DNA of 64,000 nucleotides from CAZABP01 sp964483245 (GTDB taxonomy: Bacteria; Planctomycetota; UBA1135; UBA2386), in the NCBI GenBank assembly GCA_964483245.1, contig CAZABP010000008.1:1-64000 (forward strand), written 5' to 3'. Below the pieces are notes generated by a model. The model did no database searches and was not told the DNA's origin. It worked only from the letters and a program-made list of their open reading frames with translations. Made by a program: the position numbers and the translations under genes. Shown here in pieces: positions 30,191-39,713 of the stretch. The number at the start of each line of letters is the position of its first letter. Position 1 is the stretch's first letter.

Positions 30191-31300
30191 CTACTCCTGG
30201 ACGACTGGCAGCGAAGAGAGGCTGGTCTCCCAGCCGATCGTCGTCGCGATCCGATTCACGAAGTCGATCGCAGAGGAGACCGTGTTGGCGGTCACGACGA
30301 TCGGGTTCTGCAACTGCGTCACCGGGCGGAGCATGTTGCGCGCCGCGGCGAGCTGGACGAGGAACGCACGGTCCATCATCTTCAGCTGCTTGCCGAGCAC
30401 GCGATCGAACACGTCGCCGAGATCCCACGACTCCGGCGCCGAGGTCAGGCCGAGCTCGCGCGCACGCGGCAGCGCGGAATCGATGACGATCGCTTCGACG
30501 ATCGCGGCGAGATGGACGACCGCCATGCGATGGTCGCTGGCATGGTAGGCGCGATCGAACGCCTTGAGCTCGATCGCGAGCAGCGCGCGCAGGCGCGGGT
30601 CCTTCGCCTGTTGCGGATCGATCCAGTCGGCGGCACTCCGGCCCGGGATGCTGCCGGCCGCCGGTGGCGCCATCGGGCGCAGCCCCGCGCCCATCAGCAT
30701 CGTGCCGGAGGCGGACTTGGAACCGGCGGTCGGGGCGGAAGCCGCCTGCGGCGCGGCGGGCGGCGGGGAGTTGTACTTGTTCGGAATCCCGAACTGCCCG
30801 CTGTCGCCCGAGCGCGCGACGGTGCGCACGGTCGCGGAGCGGATCTTGGCGAGGAGCTGGCGCACGGTGAACGTCGCCAGCGCACTCGCCTCCGGCGAAG
30901 GAATCCGCTCGATCGGCCGGGTCGCGAGCGCGAGCGCGGACTGCTTCAGCGACAGCACCTTCTGCTCGCAGGCGGAGAGCTCTTCGGAAGGAATGCTCTG
31001 CCCGTTCTGCACGGCGAGCTCGATCCGGCCGATCTCGTGCAGCGCGCAGGCGGACAGCAGGTTGCGGTCCTCTTCCCCGAGGTCGCCGACGGTCGGCCGC
31101 GCGCTCTCGGACAGCAGCTTCTGCAGCAGGTCGCGCAGCCGCCGCACGCTGCCATAGAGGTCGGTCAGGATCTTCGGGTCGGTCGCGCGGACTCCGGCCT
31201 GGATCCCTTCGAGGCGTTGCCAGCCGATGTGATCGAGCACACTCTTGGTCGCATCCAAGAGGTGTCCGACCGCCTGGCTCTCCGCAGATCGAGGTCGCAT
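30191..31300 (-). CDS. Conserved-looking protein of unknown function
   Basis: 369 residues, ATG at 31300. No signal peptide or membrane segment. Two mainly helical parts (about 1-150 and 225-369) are separated by a Pro/Ala/Gly-rich linker (about 175-225). The helical parts contain LYGSVRRLRDLLQKLL and KAFDRAYHASDHRMAVVHLAAIVEA, the latter resembling helical-hairpin regions seen in bacterial scaffold or HEPN-like proteins, but I cannot assign a family. It may share a transcript with the downstream gshA-like gene. Confidence 0.7.
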   Translation of the reverse strand: MRPRSAESQAVGHLLDATKSVLDHIGWQRLEGIQAGVRATDPKILTDLYGSVRRLRDLLQKLLSESARPTVGDLGEEDRNLLSACALHEIGRIELAVQNGQSIPSEELSACEQKVLSLKQSALALATRPIERIPSPEASALATFTVRQLLAKIRSATVRTVARSGDSGQFGIPNKYNSPPPAAPQAASAPTAGSKSASGTMLMGAGLRPMAPPAAGSIPGRSAADWIDPQQAKDPRLRALLAIELKAFDRAYHASDHRMAVVHLAAIVEAIVIDSALPRARELGLTSAPESWDLGDVFDRVLGKQLKMMDRAFLVQLAAARNMLRPVTQLQNPIVVTANTVSSAIDFVNRIATTIGWETSLSSLPVVQE

Positions 31301-31398
31301 CGAAGAAAGCTACCTCGGGATATCGGTCCCGCGCCGGTGGCGGCTTGATGCCGGCGCGTCCCGGTCCGAGCCGCAGGCACCGTTCGTATGCTCCCGCC

Positions 31399-32847
31399 AT
31401 GAGCCTGGAGCGGCGGTTGTTGGCGCAGTTCGGAACTGCCCGCGCCATCGTCGGCAGGGACGCCCTGCGTTCCTGGGAGTGCGACGGGTTCACGATCCAC
31501 AAGCAGCCGCCACGCGCCGTGGTGTTGCCGGAATCGACGCTCGAAGTGCAACAGCTGGTGCAGATGCTGGCCAGCGAGGGCGTGCCGTTCCTGCCGCGCG
31601 GCGCGGGGACCTGCCTGTCCGGCGGCCCGACGCCGTTGCAGCCGGCGGTCGTCATCGAGACCGCGCGGATGAAGCAGATCCTCGCGGTCGATCCGGAGGA
31701 CCTGCTGGCCATCGTGCAGCCGGGCGTCGTGAATCTCGAGCTGAGCCGGCAGGTCGCGAAGCTGGGGCTGCACTACGCGCCGGATCCGAGCAGCCAGATG
31801 GTCTGCACGATTGGCGGGAACCTCGCCGAGAACAGCGGCGGGCCGCATTGCTTCAAGTACGGCATGACCACCGACCACGTGCTCGGCGCGACGGTGGTGC
31901 TGCCGGATGGCGCGATCGCGCGGCTCGGCGCGCCGTGGGGACCGCGCGCGCCGCACGGCCTCGACCTGATCGGACTGTTCACCGGCAGCGAGGGAACGTT
32001 CGGCATCGCGACCGAGATCACGGTGCGGCTGACGCCGAATCCCGCCGCGATCCGCACGCTGCTCGCGTCGTTCGCGAGCATGACCGCCGCCTGCCGCAGC
32101 GTCGAGCAGATCGTGACCGCCGGGCTCGTGCCGGCGGCGATGGAGATCCTCGACCACGCCACGATCGCGGCGGTCGAAGCGTCGGTGTTCCGCGCCGGCT
32201 ACCCGCAGGATGCCGACGCCGTGTTGCTGGTCGAACTGGACGGAGCGGAGCCGACGGTCGCAGCAGACGCCGCCGAGGTCCATGCCTGCCTGACGCGCAA
32301 CGGCGCGTTGCGGATCGAGAGCGCCACGGACACGAGCGAGCGCAAGCGCCTGTGGCAGGGCCGCAAGGGGGCGTTCGGCGCGATGGGCCGGCTCGACACC
32401 GATCTGTACGTGCTCGACGGCGTCGTGCCGCGCACGCGCCTGGTCGAGACGTTGACGCGGATCGGCGAGATCGCGCGGCGGCACCGGATCGTGTTGACGA
32501 ACGTCTTCCACGCCGGCGACGGGAACCTGCATCCGAACATCAGCTACGACGGCCGCGACCCGGAGCAGACCGCGCGCGTGCAGGCTGCCGGGCACGAGAT
32601 TCTGGCGTTGTGCGTCGAGATGGGTGGCAGCATCACCGGCGAACACGGGATCGGTTCGGAGAAGCTCGCGCACGTCGGGCTGATGTTCGACGAGGCGGAT
32701 CTGGCGGTCATGGCGCGCGCGCGCGATGCGTTCGATCCGCGCCGGCTGTGCAATCCGGGCAAGGTCCTGCCCGAGCGTGGCGCTTGCGCCGAGGTCGCGC
32801 GCTGGCCGGCGATCGCGGCGCGCGTGCTGCAGGGGGGGACGGCGTGA
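31399..32847 (+). CDS. glcD: Glycolate oxidase, FAD-linked catalytic subunit GlcD
   Basis: 482 residues, ATG at 31399; the open frame extends upstream with no better start. FAD-binding PCMH domain (FLPRGAGTCLSGG, the CTIGGNLAENSGGPHCFKYG loop) and C-terminal FAD-oxidase domain (VFHAGDGNLHPNI with metal-binding His, GGSITGEHGIGSEK, FDPRRLCNPGKVLP). Oxidises glycolate (or D-lactate) to glyoxylate, passing electrons to GlcE/GlcF and quinone. First gene of glcDEF; the stop overlaps the GTG start of glcE by 4 bases. Confidence 0.92.
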   Translation: MSLERRLLAQFGTARAIVGRDALRSWECDGFTIHKQPPRAVVLPESTLEVQQLVQMLASEGVPFLPRGAGTCLSGGPTPLQPAVVIETARMKQILAVDPEDLLAIVQPGVVNLELSRQVAKLGLHYAPDPSSQMVCTIGGNLAENSGGPHCFKYGMTTDHVLGATVVLPDGAIARLGAPWGPRAPHGLDLIGLFTGSEGTFGIATEITVRLTPNPAAIRTLLASFASMTAACRSVEQIVTAGLVPAAMEILDHATIAAVEASVFRAGYPQDADAVLLVELDGAEPTVAADAAEVHACLTRNGALRIESATDTSERKRLWQGRKGAFGAMGRLDTDLYVLDGVVPRTRLVETLTRIGEIARRHRIVLTNVFHAGDGNLHPNISYDGRDPEQTARVQAAGHEILALCVEMGGSITGEHGIGSEKLAHVGLMFDEADLAVMARARDAFDPRRLCNPGKVLPERGACAEVARWPAIAARVLQGGTA

Positions 32848-33890
32848 ACTGCGACTTCGCGACGGTCGGTGTGGAACGGATCGGCTCGGCCGGGCAGCTC
32901 GCCGAGCGGCTGCGGGACGCGCCGGGGCCGGTGCGGCTCGCCGGCAGCGGATCGACGCAGAACCGGCTGCCGGCGCCGCAAGCAGCGGCGCAGATCCTCT
33001 CGCTCGCACCGATGGCCCGGCTGCTGCGATTCGACGCCGGGGATCTGACCTGCACGGCCGAGCCGGGCCTGATGCGCAGCGAGCTGGATGCGGCACTCGC
33101 ACCCCACCGGCTCGAGCTGGCGTGCCGGGGGGAGGGAACGCTCGGCGGGATCTTCGCCCGCGGCGCGCCCCCGCTCGCGCCAGGAGCGCCGTCGCCGCGT
33201 TCGCTGCTGCTCGGTCTGCACGGCGTGCTCTCCGACGGCACGCAGTTCAAGGCCGGCGCGCGCGTGGTCAAGAACGTCGCCGGCTACGACCTGACCAAGC
33301 TGTTCACCGGCAGCCGCGGCCGGCTGTTCGGGGCGACGGCGCTGCATCTGAAGCTGCGCGTGCAGCCGCGCGCGCGCATCGCGTTCGCTTGCGATGGCCT
33401 GGATCGCATGGCGGCGCTCGCGCAGTTCTCGGCGCTGCGGCGCGCCGCGGAACCGCCGGCCGCGCTGGCGCTGTCGGTCGGCGGCGCTGCCGCCAGCGTG
33501 CACGGCCTGCTCGAGGGCCGGCCCGAGCATGTGCGCGAGCGACTCGTGCACTGCGGCACCGAGACGGAGCTGCGTTCCTTCGAACTCGCGCCGGCAGCGG
33601 GCGAGGAGCTGCTGCGCGGCTGCATCCGCCCGAGCCGGCTGCCGGCGCTGCTCGAGCGGCTGCCGCAGGATGCGCGCATGCTGGTGACCGGCAGCGGGGC
33701 GTTCGAAGTCGCACTGCGCCCGCACGCCATCGACGCGCTGCTGGCGCAGCTTCCGGAGCTCGAAGCTGCCGGCGAGCTCGCGATGGCGCCCGTGTCGCGA
33801 AGAGGCCGCGCGACGCCGGAAGATCCCGGCGCGCAACGGCTGACCGCAGCGCTGCGCGCGCAGCTCGATCCGCGCGGGATCCTGCAGTGA
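32844..33890 (+). CDS. glcE: Glycolate oxidase FAD-binding subunit GlcE
   Basis: 348 residues from GTG at 32844 (GTGA overlap with glcD). Shorter relative of GlcD with only the FAD-binding PCMH half: GSGSTQNRLPA, TCTAEPGLMRSELDAAL, GTLGGIFARG, then GARVVKNVAGYDLTKLFTGSRG, a segment highly typical of GlcE. It forms the membrane-associated glycolate dehydrogenase together with GlcD and GlcF. Coupled to glcF by another GTGA overlap. Confidence 0.9.
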   Translation: MNCDFATVGVERIGSAGQLAERLRDAPGPVRLAGSGSTQNRLPAPQAAAQILSLAPMARLLRFDAGDLTCTAEPGLMRSELDAALAPHRLELACRGEGTLGGIFARGAPPLAPGAPSPRSLLLGLHGVLSDGTQFKAGARVVKNVAGYDLTKLFTGSRGRLFGATALHLKLRVQPRARIAFACDGLDRMAALAQFSALRRAAEPPAALALSVGGAAASVHGLLEGRPEHVRERLVHCGTETELRSFELAPAAGEELLRGCIRPSRLPALLERLPQDARMLVTGSGAFEVALRPHAIDALLAQLPELEAAGELAMAPVSRRGRATPEDPGAQRLTAALRAQLDPRGILQ

Positions 33891-35110
33891 CGACGACTGA
33901 CCAGGCCTATGCGCAGACGCTCGGCTGCGTGCACTGCGGACTCTGCCTGCCGGCCTGTCCGACCTACGACGTGCTCGGCCTCGAGAGCGATTCGCCACGC
34001 GGGCGGATCTACCTGATGCGTGCGCTGGCCGAGCAGCGGATCGAGGATCCGGCCGGAGTGCGGCTGCATCTCGACCAGTGCCTGGGCTGCCGCGCCTGCG
34101 AGACCGCCTGCCCGTCCGGCGTGCAGTACGGCGCGATCCTCGAGCATGTGCGCGCGACGCTGCCGGTGCGCGGGTGGCGCGCCCGGCTGCGCCGGCGGCT
34201 GCTGCGATCCGTGCTGGCGCGGCCGCGCCGGCTGCGCGCGGTGTTCGCGCTGGCACGTGCTGCCGAACTGCTCGGGCTGCGCTGGCTGGCCGAGCGGCTG
34301 CGGCTGCTGCCCGGCAGCGCTGCGGCACTGCTGCCGCGGATCCCGCCCGCGCACGCGCGCCGCCCGCTGCGCGGCACGTATCCGGCACTCGGCCCCGAAC
34401 GCGGCCGCGTGGCGCTGTTCACCGGCTGCGTCATGGAAGGAATGTTCGGCGACGTCAACCGCAAGACGCTCGCCTTGCTGCGCCACAATGGGTTCACGGT
34501 CGACGTGCCGGAGTCACAACGCTGTTGTGGCGCGCTGCTGCTGCACGACGGGGATCCGGATATGGCGCGCCTGCTCGCGCGGCAGAACCTCGCAGCGTTT
34601 CCCGCGGGCACGCCGATCGTCGTCAACGCGGCCGGCTGCGGCGCCGCGCTGAAGGATTACGGCGCCCTGCTCGGCGAGCCGCAGGGCACGCTGTTCAGTA
34701 CGCGCGTGCACGACGTCACGGAGTGGCTCGCGCGTGAAGGTCTGGCCGCCGCGCCGGCGCCGCGCGCGCAAAGAGTTGCTTACGACGACCCGTGCCATCT
34801 GTCGCACGCGCAGCGGATCCGGCAAGAGCCGCGCACGTTGTTGGCCCAGGTGCCGGGTCTGGAGCTGGTCGCGCATCCCTCCAGCGACGAGTGCTGCGGT
34901 TCGGCCGGGATCTACAACCTGGTGCAGCCGGAGCTCGCCGCGGAGATCGGCCGCAAGAAGGCGCGCGCGCTGATCGGGTCGGGCGCCGAAGCCGTGGTGA
35001 CCGGCAATCCCGGCTGCATGTTGCAGATCGCTGCGCATCTGCGCGCGTGCGGTCGCGAGCTCCCGGTGCTGCATCCGGTCGAGCTGCTGTTGCCGGAGGA
35101 GGCACGGTGA
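33887..35110 (+). CDS. glcF: Glycolate oxidase iron-sulfur subunit GlcF
   Basis: 407 residues from GTG at 33887. Two 4Fe-4S ferredoxin motifs near the N-terminus, CVHCGLCLPACP (about 14-25) and CLGCRACETACPSG (about 65), and two CCG domains of the heterodisulfide-reductase type (FTGCVMEG…RCCGALLLHDG and CHLSHAQR…ECCGSAGIYN). It carries electrons from GlcDE to the quinone pool. The stop overlaps the next gene, completing a chain of 4-base overlaps. Confidence 0.92.
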   Translation: MTTTDQAYAQTLGCVHCGLCLPACPTYDVLGLESDSPRGRIYLMRALAEQRIEDPAGVRLHLDQCLGCRACETACPSGVQYGAILEHVRATLPVRGWRARLRRRLLRSVLARPRRLRAVFALARAAELLGLRWLAERLRLLPGSAAALLPRIPPAHARRPLRGTYPALGPERGRVALFTGCVMEGMFGDVNRKTLALLRHNGFTVDVPESQRCCGALLLHDGDPDMARLLARQNLAAFPAGTPIVVNAAGCGAALKDYGALLGEPQGTLFSTRVHDVTEWLAREGLAAAPAPRAQRVAYDDPCHLSHAQRIRQEPRTLLAQVPGLELVAHPSSDECCGSAGIYNLVQPELAAEIGRKKARALIGSGAEAVVTGNPGCMLQIAAHLRACGRELPVLHPVELLLPEEAR

Positions 35111-35916
35111 AGAAGCACCTGCTCGCCATCGCCGCCGCTGCAGGGCTGCTGTTCGCCGGCTGGCACTGGTTCGGGCTGCGCGCGATCGAAGCCCCTGCGC
35201 CGCACACCGCCGGCACGCCGCTCGGTGCGGGCAGCGAGGAGCTCGCGCGCGTCCGTCGCAGCGCGTCGCTCGAGGCGCTGGACCACTGGATCCGGACGCA
35301 GCGGGAACGCACGTCACCCGCCGACGCGTCCGGGTTGCGCACGCTGGCGGAGGCGTTGCTCGAGCGCGCCCTCGCGCACGCGTCGCACAAGGGGATGCGG
35401 CCCGGCGAGCCGGTGTTCACCGAGCTGCCAGCGGCAGTCGCGCAGGATCTGGATGCAGCGGAGAACGCGTTACGCGCCGCGCGGCAGGCGGGCGATGACA
35501 GTGCCGAGACGTATCGGATCGAAGCGGCGGTGCTCGGCAACCGCATCACCGGGTTCGCCAGTGCGCTGCAGTTGAACGGCCGCATCGAAGCCGCGCTGCG
35601 CGAGGCGGTGCAGCGGGATCCGCAACATCCGCGGATCCAGGTCGCGCTCGGCTGCCGGTATCTGTTCGCGCCGGCGCTCCTCGGCCGCGACCTGGCGCGG
35701 GCGCGCCAGCACTTGGAAGCAGGTGCCAACGCGCTGCCGCTCGACGAGCGGCCGCTGCTGTTCCTGGCGCTGCTCGCGGAGCTGGAAGGGAACCGCGCCG
35801 AAGCGGTCACGCGGCTCGAGCAGGCGCTCGCGCGCAACCCGCACAGCCGGTACGCGCAGACCGTGCTGGCGCGGTTACGCGGCGGCGAGCCGGACGCGTT
35901 CGGGCGCGACGTCTAG
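35107..35916 (+). CDS. Exported TPR-like protein coupled to glcDEF
   Basis: 269 residues from GTG at 35107 (GTGA overlap with glcF). An N-terminal hydrophobic segment (about 4-20) is a signal anchor. The rest is helical with TPR-like hairpins: a divergent one near 110-135 and clearer repeats near 175-260 (ALREAVQRDPQHPRIQVALG, AVTRLEQALARNPHSRYAQ). I know of no role in glycolate oxidation; tight coupling suggests co-expression, perhaps as an assembly or scaffold factor, or chance operon membership. Confidence 0.78.
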   Translation: MKKHLLAIAAAAGLLFAGWHWFGLRAIEAPAPHTAGTPLGAGSEELARVRRSASLEALDHWIRTQRERTSPADASGLRTLAEALLERALAHASHKGMRPGEPVFTELPAAVAQDLDAAENALRAARQAGDDSAETYRIEAAVLGNRITGFASALQLNGRIEAALREAVQRDPQHPRIQVALGCRYLFAPALLGRDLARARQHLEAGANALPLDERPLLFLALLAELEGNRAEAVTRLEQALARNPHSRYAQTVLARLRGGEPDAFGRDV

Positions 35917-35925
35917 CGTCCCGTG

Positions 35926-36975
35926 TCAGCGCCCGAAGATCGTCCACAGCCCCTGCGACCCTGCGAGCACGCCGTTCGGCGCCGCGAAGTCGAGGACCAG
36001 GAACTGGCTGTAGAGCGACATCCCGACGTAGTCGGTGATCGGCGGCAGCGGAGTCGGAATCACGCAGGAACCACCGCCGGCGCCGCCGCCGGTCGTGATC
36101 CCCCACAGCTGGATCCACGGGTCCGTGAACAGCGTGCAGCCTGCGGCTCCGATCAGCGCGAGATCGAGCGGCAGCGGCAACGGGCCCCAGGCGGTGTTGC
36201 TGGTGCCGATCACGAGGATTGCGTTCTTCGCGGGCGCGGCGTTCGACAGGCTGTGCCCCCAGTTCTGGTTGCCGGCGAGCGGCAGCCCGCCGACGGTGCC
36301 GGCGACCGGCACGAAGTTGCCGAGCCCCGGGCAGCCGAAGCCGAACGACGTCGTGACGCCTTCCGCGTACGTGAATCGCGCGGTGATCCCGAAGCCGTTC
36401 TGGATGTTCGTCGCCGTGACCGCGTTCGCGTTCCCGATCGTGTAGAGACGCGCGACGCGCGTGAACTCGGTCGCCGTCGACTCGAGTTGGTAGGTGGTGC
36501 TCTGCCCGCCGGGGAAACCGTTGCCGAAGATCTTGACCTCGACGACGACATCGGACTTGCCGTCCCAGATGAAGTCGCCCGGCAGGACGACCTTCATCGG
36601 GTAGCCGGTGGCGCTGCCGAGCAGCAGCGTCTGGCGCGGAACCGTGATCTTGCCGGTGGCCAGGTTCTGGTCGAACTGCGCGCTCATGAACGCAGGCCCG
36701 TTGGCGATCGAGAGCTCGAAGTCGACGTTCGCACCCGGCTGACCACCGGGCGAGCCGGCCTTGAACTCAACGGTGTTGACGCGGACCGGATTCTTGACCG
36801 CGGCGATCCACTCCGCGGCCCGGTAGAACTGCTGGTACCGCATGACCGGACCGGCCCACGGGTAGTTGTTCGTCTGCACGAAACCGATCTGGGTCGGGAT
36901 CAGGACGGTCTTGTTGGTCTGGGCCCAGGTGACCGGTGCGAGTGCGGCGAGAATCAGGAGCGGGAGTCGCTTCAT
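35926..36975 (-). CDS. Secreted Planctomycete protein of unknown function
   Basis: 349 residues, ATG at 36975 with a clear signal peptide (MKRLPLLILAALAPVTWAQ). Beta-rich throughout; near residue 215 a segment FGFGCPGLGN starts the GxGC-type C-terminal domain common to many exported proteins of this phylum, ending LVLDFAAPNGVLAGSQG. No catalytic motif seen. Only 9 bases separate its stop from the end of the convergent TPR-like gene. Confidence 0.75.
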   Translation of the reverse strand: MKRLPLLILAALAPVTWAQTNKTVLIPTQIGFVQTNNYPWAGPVMRYQQFYRAAEWIAAVKNPVRVNTVEFKAGSPGGQPGANVDFELSIANGPAFMSAQFDQNLATGKITVPRQTLLLGSATGYPMKVVLPGDFIWDGKSDVVVEVKIFGNGFPGGQSTTYQLESTATEFTRVARLYTIGNANAVTATNIQNGFGITARFTYAEGVTTSFGFGCPGLGNFVPVAGTVGGLPLAGNQNWGHSLSNAAPAKNAILVIGTSNTAWGPLPLPLDLALIGAAGCTLFTDPWIQLWGITTGGGAGGGSCVIPTPLPPITDYVGMSLYSQFLVLDFAAPNGVLAGSQGLWTIFGR

Positions 36976-37096
36976 GACGGATCGGGGGTAGGGAAGGGTA
37001 GCCCGGACAGGGAGCAGTAGTCCGACCGGAGGCTGGGGCAACCGGGATTCTCCGCACGCGCCGGCCGGCATCGCTCGATCCCGTCGCAGCCCTGCG

Positions 37097-38623
37097 TCAC
37101 CGGTAGTACCAGTCCGTGAAGTTGTTGACCGGCGAGCCGGTGCCGGAGCCGCCGCCGAGCAGGTGCACCTGGCCGGGCGGCGTGTCGAACCAGCCGTAGC
37201 CGGCACGCGACATGCTCATCAGCGGACCGGCCGACCAGGTCTTCGCCGCGACGTCGTAGATCTCGGTCGAGTCGAGCGCGTTGGGGTTCGTGATCTGCCC
37301 GTTGGCGCCGCCGATCGCGAGGAAGCGAGCACCAGCGAGCGGCACCATCGCATGCATGCCGCGCTTGGTCTGCATGCTGCCGACTGCGGTCCACTGGTTC
37401 GTGGCGGCGTCGTAGGTCTCGGCCGTCTCGGTCGGCGTGCCGAGGTTCAGCAGGTCGGACACCCCGCCGCTCGCCAGGAATCGGCCGCCACCGAGATCCG
37501 CGATCGGGAACACGCCGCGCCCCTTCGTCATCGTGCCGGCTGAGGTGATCTGGTTCGTGACCGGGTCGTACAGATCGCACTGCGCGAAGATCGCCGGCAG
37601 CTTGATGATGATCGTCGTCCAGCCGATGCCACCGGCGAGCAGGACCTTGCCGCTCGGCAGCAGCACGGCTTCATGCGCGGCGCGCGGGAAGCGCATGTTC
37701 GGTCCGACGGTCCACTTGCCGGTCGCCGGGTCGTAGATCTCGGTCGAGTTCAGCGCGCTCAGGATCGGATCGAGATTCGGGCCGTTCATGTCGGAGAGCC
37801 CGCCGGTCACCAACACCCGCCCGTCCGGCAGCAGCGTCGCGGTGTGCCCCATCCGCTTGTCGCGCATCGAGGCGGTCGCCGTGAATTGGTTCTGCGCCGG
37901 GTCGTAGAGCTCGCAGGTCGCCTGCGGATCGTTCAGCTTGTCGACGCCGGCAGTGATCAACCAGCGCCCGTCACGGAGCTGGGTCGCCTTGTGCAGCGAG
38001 CGCTCGGTCGTCATGTCCGGGCCGCCGGTGAACGAGTCGGTCCGCGGGTCGTAGATCTCGGTCGACTTCAGCGCGATCTGCGCGAGCAGCCCACCGCTGC
38101 CGCCGCCGGCCGCCATCCAGCGGAAATCCGGCAGTCGGATCACCGGGAAGAACGCACGCGGGTAGGTGAGCACGGTGCGCCGGTCGCGGAACGCGTTCGC
38201 CGGCGCGAACCGCAGCACGCGGTGCTCCGGGACCTGGTCGACGGCGCGCGTGGTGCCGGGATAGCTGAACCCGTGGAAGAACAGCGCCATGTCGAGCAGC
38301 GCCGGGTCGTTGCCGATCCCGACCGGGCCGAGGTGCCAGCGGCCGTCGAGCCCGGCGAACCCGAGCAGCGGCGACGAGACGTAGTCGAGGCCGATGTGCA
38401 GCACCCGCGGGTCGTTGGGGTCGAGCAGCGAGAGCGGCGTCGGACCGGCGTTCAGGCTGTAGAGCACGGCGGTCGCCTTGCCGATCGGCAGCGGTCCGAA
38501 CTCGAACGTGATCGCGCCGGGGAACGAGCCACCGGCGACGCTCAGCGTCGAAGTCTGGGCGAGGCCCGCAGTGGCGGTGGCCAGCAGGACGGGGAACAGG
38601 AACGAGGTCGGGCGCATGCGCAT
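37097..38623 (-). CDS. Secreted kelch-repeat protein
   Basis: 508 residues. Start at the ATG at 38623 (MRMRPTSFLFPVLLATATAGLAQ signal peptide; a second ATG two codons later is equally possible). From about residue 165 it holds six kelch-type blades with STEIYDPxTxxW-, GRVLVTGG- and HxAxLL-like motifs (for example LNSTEIYDPATGKWTVGPNM), forming a beta-propeller of the galactose-oxidase/kelch kind. The copper ligands of galactose oxidase are not evident. The N-terminal 150 residues are a separate beta domain. Probably binds carbohydrate or protein at the cell surface. Confidence 0.82.
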   Translation of the reverse strand: MRMRPTSFLFPVLLATATAGLAQTSTLSVAGGSFPGAITFEFGPLPIGKATAVLYSLNAGPTPLSLLDPNDPRVLHIGLDYVSSPLLGFAGLDGRWHLGPVGIGNDPALLDMALFFHGFSYPGTTRAVDQVPEHRVLRFAPANAFRDRRTVLTYPRAFFPVIRLPDFRWMAAGGGSGGLLAQIALKSTEIYDPRTDSFTGGPDMTTERSLHKATQLRDGRWLITAGVDKLNDPQATCELYDPAQNQFTATASMRDKRMGHTATLLPDGRVLVTGGLSDMNGPNLDPILSALNSTEIYDPATGKWTVGPNMRFPRAAHEAVLLPSGKVLLAGGIGWTTIIIKLPAIFAQCDLYDPVTNQITSAGTMTKGRGVFPIADLGGGRFLASGGVSDLLNLGTPTETAETYDAATNQWTAVGSMQTKRGMHAMVPLAGARFLAIGGANGQITNPNALDSTEIYDVAAKTWSAGPLMSMSRAGYGWFDTPPGQVHLLGGGSGTGSPVNNFTDWYYR

Positions 38624-38732
38624 GTCCGGCCGGCCATGGTATGCCCCGAGCGGGCCGCGCGGGGACAGCTGGATCCAGGTCGTGGCACATTCCCCGTTGG
38701 CGGCGCCGCACTGGGCGCCGGAAGATCGCACC

Positions 38733-39284
38733 ATGCGCATCTACACCCGCACCGGAGACCATGGTGACACCGGCCTGATCGGGAACCGGCGCGTCGGGAA
38801 GGAGGACCTGCGCGTCGAGGTCTACGGGACCGTCGACGAGCTGAACTCCTGGTTGGGGCTGCTGCGCGCCGAGGCGCTGCCGGCGGACCTGGATGCCCGG
38901 CTGGGGCGGATCCAGGCGGAGCTGTTCGATCTCGGGGCGGACCTGGCGACGCCGGGGGGCACTGCGGCGGTCGCCCAGCTGGCTGCCGCGACGACCGGGT
39001 TCGAGCGCTGGATGGACGAGCTGGACGGCGGGCTGCCGCAGCTACGGAGCTTCATCCTGCCAGGAGGGCATCGCGAGGCGGCCCTGCTGCACGCGGCCCG
39101 GACTGTCTGCCGGCGGGCAGAGCGGCGGTTCTGGGAGCTGTGGCGGAAGGAGGGTGGCGCGCCCGAGGGCGGGGTCTACCTCAACCGGCTCTCCGACCTG
39201 CTGTTCGTGCTGGCCCGGGCTGCGAATGCCCGCCACGGCACGCCCGACGTCCCGTGGACGCCGGGCGGCGCGCAGCCTGGGTGA
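38733..39284 (+). CDS. Cob(I)alamin adenosyltransferase, PduO type
   Basis: 183 residues from the ATG at 38733. Family hallmarks: the N-terminal ATP-binding TRTGDHGDTGLIG, VYGTVDELNSWLGLLRA, the cobalamin pocket phrase FILPGG, and the helix ARTVCRRAER with conserved Arg. It transfers adenosyl from ATP to cob(I)alamin, giving coenzyme B12. No other cobalamin gene is nearby. It converges with the next gene across a small hairpin. Confidence 0.93.
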   Translation: MRIYTRTGDHGDTGLIGNRRVGKEDLRVEVYGTVDELNSWLGLLRAEALPADLDARLGRIQAELFDLGADLATPGGTAAVAQLAAATTGFERWMDELDGGLPQLRSFILPGGHREAALLHAARTVCRRAERRFWELWRKEGGAPEGGVYLNRLSDLLFVLARAANARHGTPDVPWTPGGAQPG

Positions 39285-39305
39285 AGCGGGGTGCCGCGGG
39301 GTGTT

Positions 39306-39321
39306 GGTCTGGGGTCAGACC
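39306..39321. terminator. Short hairpin between convergent genes
   Basis: GGTCTG, loop GGGT, CAGACC: a perfect 6-base stem between cob(I)alamin adenosyltransferase and the convergent YjbR-like gene, overlapping the latter's stop. It contains the GGGGTCAGA motif of the class C repeats and may be a remnant of one. Confidence 0.45.
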
Positions 39322-39641
39322 GGCCCGGCGGCAGTCCGGCCGAGCCGGCAGGCCCGGCGCAACCACATCATCGCCCGCTCCACTTCGCGCGGCCCGGTCA
39401 CCGGGATCTCGACGAATTCCCGGCTGTGCGGGTCGCCATCGTCCGGCTGGCGCTTGGCCCCGATGATCTTCAGGGCCTCCGTGACCTGCGGCGGGGCGAG
39501 CTTCACCACCACGCCCTTCTTGCCCAGGTAGGCGAAGATCTGGCCACGGACGAAGAAGCTGTCCTTGCCGTTCTCCTTGGAACGGCTGACATCCTTCCAG
39601 GCGCAGAGTCGCTCGACAATCGTGCCAAGGGGATCAGTCAT
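39315..39641 (-). CDS. Small protein, possibly TfoX/YjbR-like fold
   Basis: 108 residues from the ATG at 39641. Sequence features: KDSFFVRGQIFAYLGKKGVVVKLAPPQVTEAL, which resembles the central part of MmcQ/YjbR and TfoX N-terminal domain proteins (a glycine-rich strand followed by VKL…P…), then PVTGPREVERAMMWLRRA at the C-terminus. Function unknown; those families include DNA-binding or cysteine-based regulatory proteins. The assignment is tentative. Confidence 0.6.
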   Translation of the reverse strand: MTDPLGTIVERLCAWKDVSRSKENGKDSFFVRGQIFAYLGKKGVVVKLAPPQVTEALKIIGAKRQPDDGDPHSREFVEIPVTGPREVERAMMWLRRACRLGRTAAGPV

Positions 39642-39713
39642 GAGGGCGAGCAGTATAGCAACGGGGATGCCGCAATGCGCGGGGGCCCCTCACTGAGTCG
39701 GCTCGACCCGATA

